Source of the DNA: Hydrogenophaga sp.
GTDB lineage: Bacteria; Pseudomonadota; Gammaproteobacteria; Burkholderiales; Burkholderiaceae_C
Direction: 5' to 3'
DNA: 9,167 nt
Assembly: GCA_025458415.1 (NCBI GenBank)
Contig: JALOSN010000034.1
Coordinates: 1 to 9,167, forward strand
Shown here: piece after piece, positions 1-6,569 of the stretch
Position numbering within the stretch: the stretch's first letter is position 1
Layout: each line of letters opens with the position of its first letter
Program-made: the position numbers and the translations under genes
The notes under the pieces: generated by a model
Seen by the model: only the letters and a program-made list of their open reading frames with translations
The model's database searches: none
Told to the model about the DNA's origin: nothing

Positions 1-1032
1 GGTCACCCAGGCTACTGGGGCGACATCACGCACCGCAGCACCCTGATCTGCGAGGCGGCCGACGTGGCCCTATGTGCTTGGCTGCTGCGACACGAGCTCG
101 ACATGCTGCTGCCGGCGCCCGCCAAGGCGCGGCTGCTGCACTGGCTGGGCCAGGCCGTGGGCAAGGACACGGCCGACAACAACTGGCACCTGTTCGTGGC
201 ACTGGTGGACGCCTGTCTTGCGCAACTGGCGCCCGGCCACCGTTTCGTCTCGGAGGCAAGGCTGCAGCGTGTCGAGTCTTTCCGCCTCGCGGACGGCTGC
301 TTCCGCGACGGGCCGAAGGGGCGCGTGGACTTCTACAACGCCTGGGCCTTCCACTACCTGATCTTCTGGCTGCGCCAGATGGGCACCCCTGGCCTGCCAA
401 ACTCGTGGCACGGTGCGCTCGACGAGTTCTGCCGCTGGTACCGCTGGCTGTTCGCGAGCGACGGGCTGCCCCTCTTCGGCCGTTCGCTGTGCTACCGGTT
501 CGCCGCGCCGGTGCCGCTGCTGGCGCAGGCCCTGCAACACCCTGGCGACGCGCGTGCGGCCGCCGTGGCCGCCGGGCACTTCAGCCGGCTCACGCGGCAG
601 TTCGCCGCCCGCGGCGGCCTGCGCGACGGTTGCTTCTCGCAGGGCGTGCTCGGCGCCGACGTGCGCTGGCTCGACCCCTACAGCGGCCCGGCCAGCGCAC
701 TGTGGGGCACGCGCGCGGCCGTGCTGCTGCTGGTGGGCGATCAGCGCCTGCGGTGGAGCTGCGTCGACCAACCGCCCGAGCCCGAGGCCGCTGCGCTGCC
801 CGACGCCATCGAGGTGCCCGGGCTCGGCGCCCGCATCGTGCTGGACGGGGCGAGCGGGCGCCGACGCGTCGAGTTCCACGGCGCCGACGGCCCGCAGGCG
901 CAGCCCGCCCGCCGGCGCAGCCTTCGCGACCACCTGCGCCAATGGCTGCGGGCGCAGGCCTCGCGGCCACAGAACAACCCGCTGGACCTGGGCTGGCGGC
1001 ACTTCGAGTCCGACCTGCGCGAGTACCTTTGA
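1..1032 (+). CDS. DUF2264 family protein, 3' part (5' end outside window)
   Basis: The frame is open from base 1, so the gene begins upstream; 343 residues are visible before the TGA at 1030-1032. The internal GTG at 64 is not a convincing start because the upstream residues (HPGYWGDITHRS) already fit the family. Features typical of DUF2264 (PF10022) are an NNWHLF motif (nt 178-195), a DGCFRDGPKGRVDFYNAWAFHY stretch in two halves, FGRSLCYRFA (nt about 475-504) and a C-terminal LDPYSGPASALWG segment. From family knowledge, these proteins are predicted alpha/alpha-toroid proteins, distantly like unsaturated glucuronyl hydrolases, and are often encoded beside polysaccharide genes; the biochemical activity is poorly established. 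The C-terminal 110 residues or so are Arg/Ala-rich and less family-like. The gene is probably co-transcribed with the amidotransferase 40 bases downstream. Its role in trimming or modifying an acidic EPS is inferred from context only. Confidence 0.8.
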   Translation, partial: GHPGYWGDITHRSTLICEAADVALCAWLLRHELDMLLPAPAKARLLHWLGQAVGKDTADNNWHLFVALVDACLAQLAPGHRFVSEARLQRVESFRLADGCFRDGPKGRVDFYNAWAFHYLIFWLRQMGTPGLPNSWHGALDEFCRWYRWLFASDGLPLFGRSLCYRFAAPVPLLAQALQHPGDARAAAVAAGHFSRLTRQFAARGGLRDGCFSQGVLGADVRWLDPYSGPASALWGTRAAVLLLVGDQRLRWSCVDQPPEPEAAALPDAIEVPGLGARIVLDGASGRRRVEFHGADGPQAQPARRRSLRDHLRQWLRAQASRPQNNPLDLGWRHFESDLREYL

Positions 1033-1058
1033 ACAGCCCGACAGCCACCCGCCCGCAC

Positions 1059-1062
1059 GAGG
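1059..1062 (+). promoter_or_regulatory. Ribosome binding site (GAGG) for the amidotransferase gene
   Basis: GAGG lies 10 bases before the ATG at 1073. The reading frame is open far upstream, into the DUF2264 gene, so this site helps choose ATG 1073 as the start. It is only four bases and a little far from the start codon, so support is modest. Confidence 0.4.
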
Positions 1063-1072
1063 CCCACACCGC

Positions 1073-2770
1073 ATGACCGACCACCCCAACGGCATCCACC
1101 AGGCACCGACCGTGCTGCTGGCCCGCGGCCGCCCCTGGCGCACCGGGGCCACCCGGACCTCCGTCGCACCCGAAAGCCTGGCCCTTGAGCTGGCCCAGGC
1201 CGGACCCGCCGCGCTGGCCAAGGTGTCGGGCGGCTTCGCCGTAGCCGGCCGCGACGCACAGGGCCGCAGCTGGGTGGCGGTGGATCCGTTCGGCATCGAG
1301 CCCGCCTGCTGGCGCGTGGTGAACGGCCAGCTGCACGTCGCCTCAAGGGCCGACGAATTGGCTGACATCGAACCCCGGGCCGACATCCGCTGCGATGCGA
1401 TCTACGAGTACCTGTACTTCCACGTGATCCCCTCGCCGGCCACGGCCTTCGAAGGTGTGTTTAGGGTGCCGCCCGGGCATGCCGTCTGCCACGATGGCCG
1501 CGAGTGGCAGACGGTGCGCTACTGGCAGCCGCGTTTCGACACTCAAGCCGGCGGAGGATTCGAGGCGCAGGCGGCCGAGTTCCGCGAAACCCTGCGCGAA
1601 TCGGTGGCACAGCAACTCGACGGCAGCAAGCCCGCCTGCTATCTGAGCGGCGGCACGGACAGCTCCACAGTGGCCGGCATGATCTCGCGCCTGACCGACG
1701 GCAACGCATCGAGCTACTCGATCGGCTTCGACGCCGCGGGTTACGACGAGATGGCCTTTGCGCGCATCGCGTCCAAGCACTTCGGCACGCAGCATCACGA
1801 GTACTACGTGACACCTGCCGACCTGGTGACGGGCATTCCGCTGGTGGCCGCGAGCTTCGATCAGCCCTTTGGCAACTCGTCCGCAGTTCCGGCCTACTAC
1901 TGCGCCCGCATGGCGCAGGCCGACGGCGTGAGCCGCCTACTGGCCGGCGATGGCGGCGACGAGCTGTTCGGCGGCAACGCGCGCTACGCGAAGCAGAAGC
2001 TGTTCGACCTGTACCAGTGGGTTCCCGGTCCGGTGCGGCGCGGCTTAATGGAACCCCTGCTCGGCCGCGCACAGGCGGCGCCCCTGGGCGTGCTGCGCAA
2101 GGCCGCCAGCTATGTCGAACAGGCCAAGGTGCCGATGCCGGATCGGCTGGAGATCTACAACCTGCTGCTGCGCCTGGACCCGCGGCAGGTGTTGGACCCA
2201 GGGCTTCTGACCCGCGTGGACACGGCGGCCCCGCTGCGGCACCAGCGCGCGGTATGGCAGCAGGCAGGAGCCGCCTCCGAACTGAGCCACCACCTGGCCT
2301 TCGACTGGCGCTACACCCTTGCCGAGGCCGACTTGCCCAAGGTGCGCGTGAGCGCACGGCTGGCCGGTGTGGAACCGGGCTTCCCGATGCTGGACTCGGC
2401 GCTGGTGGACTTTTCCTTGCGGCTCAGCGACGCCGACAAGCTGCGTGGCCAGCAACTGCGCTGGTTCTTCAAGCAGGCGCTGCGTGGCTTTCTGCCGCAG
2501 GAGATCATCGAGAAGAAGAAGCAGGGCTTTGGGCTGCCGTTCGGCGTGTGGCTCTTGCAGAACCCCGCCTTGCTGGCACTGGCGCGCGATTCGGTCGACG
2601 GCCTGGTCTCACGCGGCGTGGTTCTCGGCTCGGCCGCCCAACGCCTGTTCGAGACCCAGGTGCGCGAGCATCCGGGGTACTACGGCGAGATGGTGTGGAT
2701 CCTGATGATGCTTGAACAATGGCTAAGGCAGCGGCGTCCTGACTGGAAGGTGCCAGCGCCTCAACGCTGA
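1073..2770 (+). CDS. Asparagine-synthase-like amidotransferase with degenerate glutaminase domain
   Basis: The 565-residue protein resembles class B asparagine synthetases (AsnB), which form an acyl-adenylate and transfer ammonia to a carboxylate. The synthetase half is well kept: PP-loop SGGTDSS at residues 192-198, GDGGDELFGG from residue 292, a KVRVSARLAGVEPGFPMLD stretch near 423, and KKKQGFGLPFGVW near the C-terminus. The N-terminal class II glutaminase half is short. SGGFAVAGRDAQG begins only about 45 residues in, and the PP-loop comes well earlier than the roughly 255-260 I expect for a full AsnB. The protein begins MTDHPNG, without the Cys-2 nucleophile of the MCGI start, and no cysteine start exists in the open frame just upstream. 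It therefore probably cannot hydrolyse glutamine by the usual route and may use free ammonia or a partner. In EPS clusters such enzymes are thought to amidate sugar acids; here that substrate is a guess. It probably forms an operon with the DUF2264 gene. Confidence 0.85.
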   Translation: MTDHPNGIHQAPTVLLARGRPWRTGATRTSVAPESLALELAQAGPAALAKVSGGFAVAGRDAQGRSWVAVDPFGIEPACWRVVNGQLHVASRADELADIEPRADIRCDAIYEYLYFHVIPSPATAFEGVFRVPPGHAVCHDGREWQTVRYWQPRFDTQAGGGFEAQAAEFRETLRESVAQQLDGSKPACYLSGGTDSSTVAGMISRLTDGNASSYSIGFDAAGYDEMAFARIASKHFGTQHHEYYVTPADLVTGIPLVAASFDQPFGNSSAVPAYYCARMAQADGVSRLLAGDGGDELFGGNARYAKQKLFDLYQWVPGPVRRGLMEPLLGRAQAAPLGVLRKAASYVEQAKVPMPDRLEIYNLLLRLDPRQVLDPGLLTRVDTAAPLRHQRAVWQQAGAASELSHHLAFDWRYTLAEADLPKVRVSARLAGVEPGFPMLDSALVDFSLRLSDADKLRGQQLRWFFKQALRGFLPQEIIEKKKQGFGLPFGVWLLQNPALLALARDSVDGLVSRGVVLGSAAQRLFETQVREHPGYYGEMVWILMMLEQWLRQRRPDWKVPAPQR

Positions 2771-2812
2771 TCAGGCTGGCTGCGCGGCGCCGTGCGCCCT
2801 CATCAGGCGCAC
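2752..2812. terminator. Stem-loops at the convergent gene junction (possible bidirectional terminator)
   Basis: Two inverted repeats flank the meeting point of two stop codons. GCCAGC (2752-2757) pairs with GCTGGC (2775-2780) across a 17-base loop, with an alternative smaller stem CAGCG/CGCTG (2754-2758/2765-2769). A perfect 7-bp stem GTGCGCC/GGCGCAC (2792-2798/2806-2812) has a 7-base loop. No T-tract follows on either strand and the second stem is in coding sequence, so a classic intrinsic terminator is not shown. Confidence 0.25.
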
Positions 2813-3997
2813 CTGCAAGGCCTCGAGGGAGTACTCGTCGCGCACACGCGCCAGCCCCTGATGCGCCAATCGCCCGGCCAAGGCGTGATCCGAGCGCAGG
2901 CGCTGCAGCTGGCGGACGAACTCATCGGCCGACTCGGCATACAGCACGTCGACCTCGTGCCGAAGAGTCAGCCCCTCCGCACCGATGCGGGTGGATACCA
3001 CCGGACGCGCAAAGGACAAGGCTTCCAGCACCTTGATGCGCGTGCCGCCGCCTGACTGGATGGGGCAGAGAACAACTTGACAGGCCTCGTACACGGGGGC
3101 CAGATCGGGCGCATCGGCCAGCAGCTCGCAGCCAGGAGCCTTCTGCACAAGCGCAGCCAGCTCTGCCGGCGGCGAACGGCCGGCCACCGTGAGCTGGTAG
3201 TCCAGACCGGCTTGCGTCAAGGCCGGCACCAGCTTGTCGACGATCCACATCACGGCATCGACATTGGGCTGGTAGAACAGACTGCCTACGAACAACAGCC
3301 GCAGCGGCCCCGTCAGATCAGCGGCGCTCGTCTCACGCAGGGGAACCACGTTGGGCACCACCTCCACGCGCGAGCCCGGCCATCGTCGCGCCAGTTCATC
3401 GCGATCGAGTTGGGAGCAGGCCAGCACCACGTCCGCCAGGCGAGCTGCACGGTTCTCGGCCAGGCGAAGGCGCGCGGCTTCGATCGCCTGGGCTCCCGAG
3501 GTGCGCACGCCGAGCCGGCGGTGGCCCACGAGCACGCCGCGCCACACGGCACGAGACTCGATGTCATCAAGGTCCAGCACCAGACGGCTCGCCGACCAGC
3601 CCAGTCGACGCAACCCTTCCCAGACGGGCATCAGGCGCAGCCGGAAGACGTGCAGGTGGTCGTAGCCCCGTGCGGACTCAGCGCGCAGAGCCGGCCATAG
3701 ATCGTCCCAGCCCCAGACGAGCTCATCCGGCTCTTTCCAGCTGCGGCGGCGGCCGCGGCCCAAGGGCGGAAGCTGTACGAAGGTCACCTTCTCGCAGGCC
3801 TGCGTGAGGTCGCTCGGCATGAGGGAGAGGTCGGCCCTGGGCAGTTCGGTCACGATCAGCAGGTGCACCCGCGCCCAACGGGTTAAGGCCTGCACGGCCG
3901 CACCAATGCGCATGCTGGCGCCGTGGCCGGTGAAGGCCGGCACGGATTGAGTGAGCACCAAGCAACTCGGGCGGTCCGCCCGGTGACCCGTCGTCAT
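2771..3997 (-). CDS. GT4-type glycosyltransferase
   Basis: The 408-residue GT-B fold retaining glycosyltransferase would transfer a sugar from a nucleotide-sugar donor during EPS repeat-unit assembly on the cytoplasmic side. The N-terminal Rossmann half holds TGHGASMRIGA (residues 23-33) and a LDLDDIESR segment (141-149). The C-terminal half has VVPNVVPL (213-220), FVGSLFYQPNVDAV (236-249), VAGRSPPAEL (271-280) and the donor-binding GGGTRIKVLEALSFARPVVS run starting at 316, with E325 in the usual EX7E-like place. The N- and C-terminal signatures resemble the sugar transferases of EpsH/exosortase-linked EPS clusters, but specificity cannot be told. The ATG at 3997 is 10 bases after the upstream stop, with no clear Shine-Dalgarno sequence, which suggests translational coupling to the exported protein gene. 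Its TGA abuts the TGA of the converging amidotransferase gene with no base between. Confidence 0.88.
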   Translation of the reverse strand: MTTGHRADRPSCLVLTQSVPAFTGHGASMRIGAAVQALTRWARVHLLIVTELPRADLSLMPSDLTQACEKVTFVQLPPLGRGRRRSWKEPDELVWGWDDLWPALRAESARGYDHLHVFRLRLMPVWEGLRRLGWSASRLVLDLDDIESRAVWRGVLVGHRRLGVRTSGAQAIEAARLRLAENRAARLADVVLACSQLDRDELARRWPGSRVEVVPNVVPLRETSAADLTGPLRLLFVGSLFYQPNVDAVMWIVDKLVPALTQAGLDYQLTVAGRSPPAELAALVQKAPGCELLADAPDLAPVYEACQVVLCPIQSGGGTRIKVLEALSFARPVVSTRIGAEGLTLRHEVDVLYAESADEFVRQLQRLRSDHALAGRLAHQGLARVRDEYSLEALQVRLMRAHGAAQPA

Positions 3998-4007
3998 CGT
4001 GGCGTGG

Positions 4008-6227
4008 TCATGTGGGCATCACCGCAGGGCGAATGCTGAACACCGGCCAGCCCGCGGTGCCCGCCACGAACTCGTTCCAGTTGGGTGCGGACGTCACGCG
4101 GCGCCAACCTTCGGCGGCCCCCGTCACGTTCCAGCGCACGGCGTAGGCCAGGGCCGGGATGGCGTTGGCGAGGTAGCTGTTCGAGGCGATACCGTTGTCG
4201 CCGCGCAGCGAGCCCGTGCCGATCTCCTTGGGGCCACCCATGGATTGGTAGCGGTTGGTGGCAGCCCAGACCTCGCCCCAGTTGGCGTACCAGGGTCCGT
4301 CGCCTGTGTCGAAGTTGGGGTAGTTGTCACGCGCCATGCTGATCTGGTACTGACCCAGATCGCGGAACAAATACTCCGATGGACCATCGCCGCCGCAGCG
4401 GCCAACGATGAACTGGGCGTGCCAGTTGAAGAACTCCACCAGCTTGCTGTCGTTCGTGCCCGTGAGCCCCGGCTCGACGCAACGCATGAGGCCGAACACC
4501 GACACGCTGAAGTCCCCCTGCCAAGGAGGGATGATGAACGGCACGGAATAGCCGGCACCAATGTCGGTGATCTGCTCCAGCAGGCCGAAACGGTTGGCCT
4601 TCGGCGTGCCCACGAAGTGCCGGGCGTGCTTGAAGGCGACGTTCTCGCTCAACACGGTGCGGAAGTCTGACTTCAGCGGATCGTCGTCCGGCGTCACCAG
4701 GAAAGCATAGAGATAGGAACGGATGCCCCAGGCCGCGCCTCGAGGTTGGTTCGCGCCCCACTTCTCCTGCAGGATGCCCTTGGCGGCGTCGCGCCTGCTG
4801 TCGTTGCTGGTGTTCACCAGGTACGGAATGGTCCCCGCGAACTGGGTGGTCTCGACGTGGAAGAAACGCCCGGTCACGAGGGCAGCCATGTAGCCAACGG
4901 CGGGATGGTGACTGTTCTTCCAGATCGGCGGCCGCGTGCCTGCCCCTTGTTCGGCATAGGTGTTGGTCTGGCTGGTGCCGGAATCGGCGATGGACGGCGA
5001 CGCCACCACCAGGTGCGGATGCCGGCTGAACCGGATGGGCTGCTGCGTCTGCTCGTCACGGAAGTAGATGCCGTAGCGCCCCGCGCTGTAGGCGTTGCGC
5101 TGAAGCCCTGCCCAGACCGCAGGCGCGCTGCTCGTGAGATAGGCACAGTCCCAGTCCGGCAGGAGGCCGATGTCTTCGCTGGCACCCGCCGTACCCATGC
5201 CTGATGCGTAACCCCCTTGCTGCAAGGGCAGGTAGCTGGCGGGCAGCCTTCGCACCGGGGCGGCGGCGGCGGCGGTGCTGACGCCGTAGGTGGGCACCAT
5301 CTCGGTCGACATCAGGTACAGCGCATCGTGCTTCACCGTGATGGCCGGATCGTTCTCCAGCCAGTGCGACAGGCGTGAGCCCGACACCAAAGGCGTGCGG
5401 CAGTGGTGCGGCAGGTCGAACACCAGCGATTCGCGCACCACGCCACCCAAGCTGAAGGTCCAGGTGGCGTTCACGCTGCGACCACCGGGCACAAAGAGGT
5501 AGCCGTTCTCGACCCAGGGCAGGATCTCAACCGCACCACCCTGCCACAGGCGCACCTCGAGCCAGGCCACGAGATGGGCGTCGCTGCCCACCGGCCGGCG
5601 GTAAATCCACGAGGACATCAGCGGGCCGGAGACCCAGGTCCGGTGCGGGACGTCCCAGTCGGCACCGGACCAAGTGGCCTCGCCGATGCCGGAGACGCCC
5701 ACGCTCACCGGCTGTGTCAGCCGGGCACGCAGGTCGGCCGTCGTCAGCGGCGCACCGGCGGCGGGCGCCCCCTCCACCAGTTCGATCCGCGACCAGCTGC
5801 TGACAGCAGCATCCAGCCGCGTGGCCACGATGGCGGTGCGGGCAGAGCCATCAGGCCAGGTGGCCTTGACGGTGCATTGCAGGCCCGCGAGGCCACGGCC
5901 GGCGGGCAGGAACCCCTTCTGGAAGACCTGACCGAAGCACACCGGCACGCTGCCTCCCACTGCAGACACCACGTCGACCGAGGCTCGCCCGAGGGGCGGG
6001 GGTGGTGGCGGTGGCGGCGGCGGAGCGGGTGGCTCCGGTGGCGGCGAGGAAACCGGGGGCGGCGGGGCGGGCTGCCCCGGCGGCGGCGGGCCACCCGAAG
6101 GGGGCGCGGGAGGCGGGGGCGGCGCCGCTGCGCCGTCGCCCCCACCACCACACGCGGTCGCCCCAAGAACAGCCGACAGCACAAACGCACGGCGCGAGAC
6201 GGGCGCCTTATCGAGGGGATGGGTCAT
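4008..6227 (-). CDS. Tat-exported putative lipoprotein with YetA/PL26-like N-terminal domain
   Basis: A 739-residue exported protein of no certain family. The N-terminus has SRRAFV (residues 11-16), a short hydrophobic stretch and Cys-26 in GATAC, an imperfect lipobox, so Tat export with lipid anchoring is likely. Residues 36-78 are a proline-rich linker ending in ten prolines. The next domain has VCFGQVFQKGFLPAG (96-110) and ATWPDGSARTA (122-132). This pattern (FG-x-PxxxG, then WPDGS-x-R) recalls the N-terminal RIFT-barrel domain of exo-rhamnogalacturonan lyase/YetA-type proteins. The second half has many Trp, His and aromatic residues (for example WGIRSYLYAFLVTPDDDP near 500 and PPWQGDFSVSVFGLM), which fits an alpha/alpha-toroid glycan-active enzyme, but I cannot name catalytic residues. 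A 757-residue form starting at 6281 is possible, but ATG 6227 has a GGAG eight bases upstream and places the RR motif correctly. It is first in an operon with the GT4 gene. A role as EPS lyase or hydrolase is inference; a binding role is the alternative. Confidence 0.75.
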   Translation of the reverse strand: MTHPLDKAPVSRRAFVLSAVLGATACGGGGDGAAAPPPPPAPPSGGPPPPGQPAPPPPVSSPPPEPPAPPPPPPPPPPLGRASVDVVSAVGGSVPVCFGQVFQKGFLPAGRGLAGLQCTVKATWPDGSARTAIVATRLDAAVSSWSRIELVEGAPAAGAPLTTADLRARLTQPVSVGVSGIGEATWSGADWDVPHRTWVSGPLMSSWIYRRPVGSDAHLVAWLEVRLWQGGAVEILPWVENGYLFVPGGRSVNATWTFSLGGVVRESLVFDLPHHCRTPLVSGSRLSHWLENDPAITVKHDALYLMSTEMVPTYGVSTAAAAAPVRRLPASYLPLQQGGYASGMGTAGASEDIGLLPDWDCAYLTSSAPAVWAGLQRNAYSAGRYGIYFRDEQTQQPIRFSRHPHLVVASPSIADSGTSQTNTYAEQGAGTRPPIWKNSHHPAVGYMAALVTGRFFHVETTQFAGTIPYLVNTSNDSRRDAAKGILQEKWGANQPRGAAWGIRSYLYAFLVTPDDDPLKSDFRTVLSENVAFKHARHFVGTPKANRFGLLEQITDIGAGYSVPFIIPPWQGDFSVSVFGLMRCVEPGLTGTNDSKLVEFFNWHAQFIVGRCGGDGPSEYLFRDLGQYQISMARDNYPNFDTGDGPWYANWGEVWAATNRYQSMGGPKEIGTGSLRGDNGIASNSYLANAIPALAYAVRWNVTGAAEGWRRVTSAPNWNEFVAGTAGWPVFSIRPAVMPT
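5994..6122 (-). repeat. Low-complexity GGN-type triplet tract encoding a polyproline linker
   Basis: This stretch encodes residues 36-78 of the minus-strand exported protein, with a run of ten prolines at 5994-6023. On the plus strand it is a purine-rich chain of GGC, GGT and GGG triplets. Such tracts can change length by slippage in whole codons, altering the linker without breaking the frame. A stall-relieving factor (EF-P) would be expected to matter for translating it. Confidence 0.7.
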
Positions 6228-6569
6228 GGCACAAGCTCCGCGAACGGGGCGATGGGGCTGCTCGGTCGGGTGGCGTGGCAAACGCGGGGAGCGCGATCAT
6301 CCACGAGATGAACAAGAACTGCCCGTGTCATCGGCCACGGCCGAGGGGTGGCCAAGCGCGGCCGTGCAACGAGGTGTAGTTCCTTGCGTCAGGGGGTTGG
6401 CCACGCAGGAGCCGGTCGCATGGGCTTGAACCGTCCGCGTGCCTGACATCCTGTTGCGCATTAACTCGAAGCGCGGGGCGGGTCGTGCCGAAGTTGCAGG
6501 GGAACGCGCTGCCCGAACTCGTATGCTCGCGCCGCGCTCCGTGACCGACCACACCGCAGCCCCATCAAC
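6228..6569. promoter_or_regulatory. Divergent intergenic region expected to hold both promoters
   Basis: This 342-base gap separates the start codons of two divergently read exported-protein genes, so promoters for both should be here. I see no ORF in it with a family resemblance. A 14-base dyad, TCGGCC-AC-GGCCGA, lies at 6331-6344, near the centre, and could be an operator, although such dyads arise easily in G+C-rich DNA. A TATGCT hexamer at 6522-6527, 42 bases before ATG 6570, could be a -10 element, but no good -35 sits 16-18 bases before it. TTGAAC at 6426-6431 has no convincing -10. On the minus strand I find no clear sigma-70 pair. Confidence 0.5.
6236..6239 (-). promoter_or_regulatory. 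Ribosome binding site (GGAG) for the exported protein gene
   Basis: On the minus strand GGAG ends eight bases before ATG 6227. This is the best-placed Shine-Dalgarno match in the divergent region and decides for the 739-residue product over the longer in-frame start at 6281. Confidence 0.6.

Noticed and set aside
413..1072. Upstream extension of the amidotransferase reading frame
   Set aside because: The frame is open only because stops are rare in this composition. The extension is Arg/Cys/Ser-rich, lies over the DUF2264 coding sequence and holds no MCGI glutaminase start.
70..1386. Long open frame on the minus strand opposite the DUF2264 gene
   Set aside because: It is the antisense shadow of a G+C-rich gene; its translation is low-complexity and matches no family, while the plus strand carries clear DUF2264 motifs.
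5258..5275. CGG triplet run as a variable repeat
   Set aside because: It only encodes a short alanine run in the exported protein; it is too short to call a functional repeat.
6228..6281. Longer N-terminus (757 residues) for the minus-strand exported protein
   Set aside because: It would bury the RR signal 18 residues deeper, and the Shine-Dalgarno GGAG is placed for the ATG at 6227.
6494..6527. TTGCAG ... TATGCT as a sigma-70 promoter for the propeller gene
   Set aside because: The spacing is 22 bases, too long for a normal promoter; only the -10-like hexamer is worth noting.
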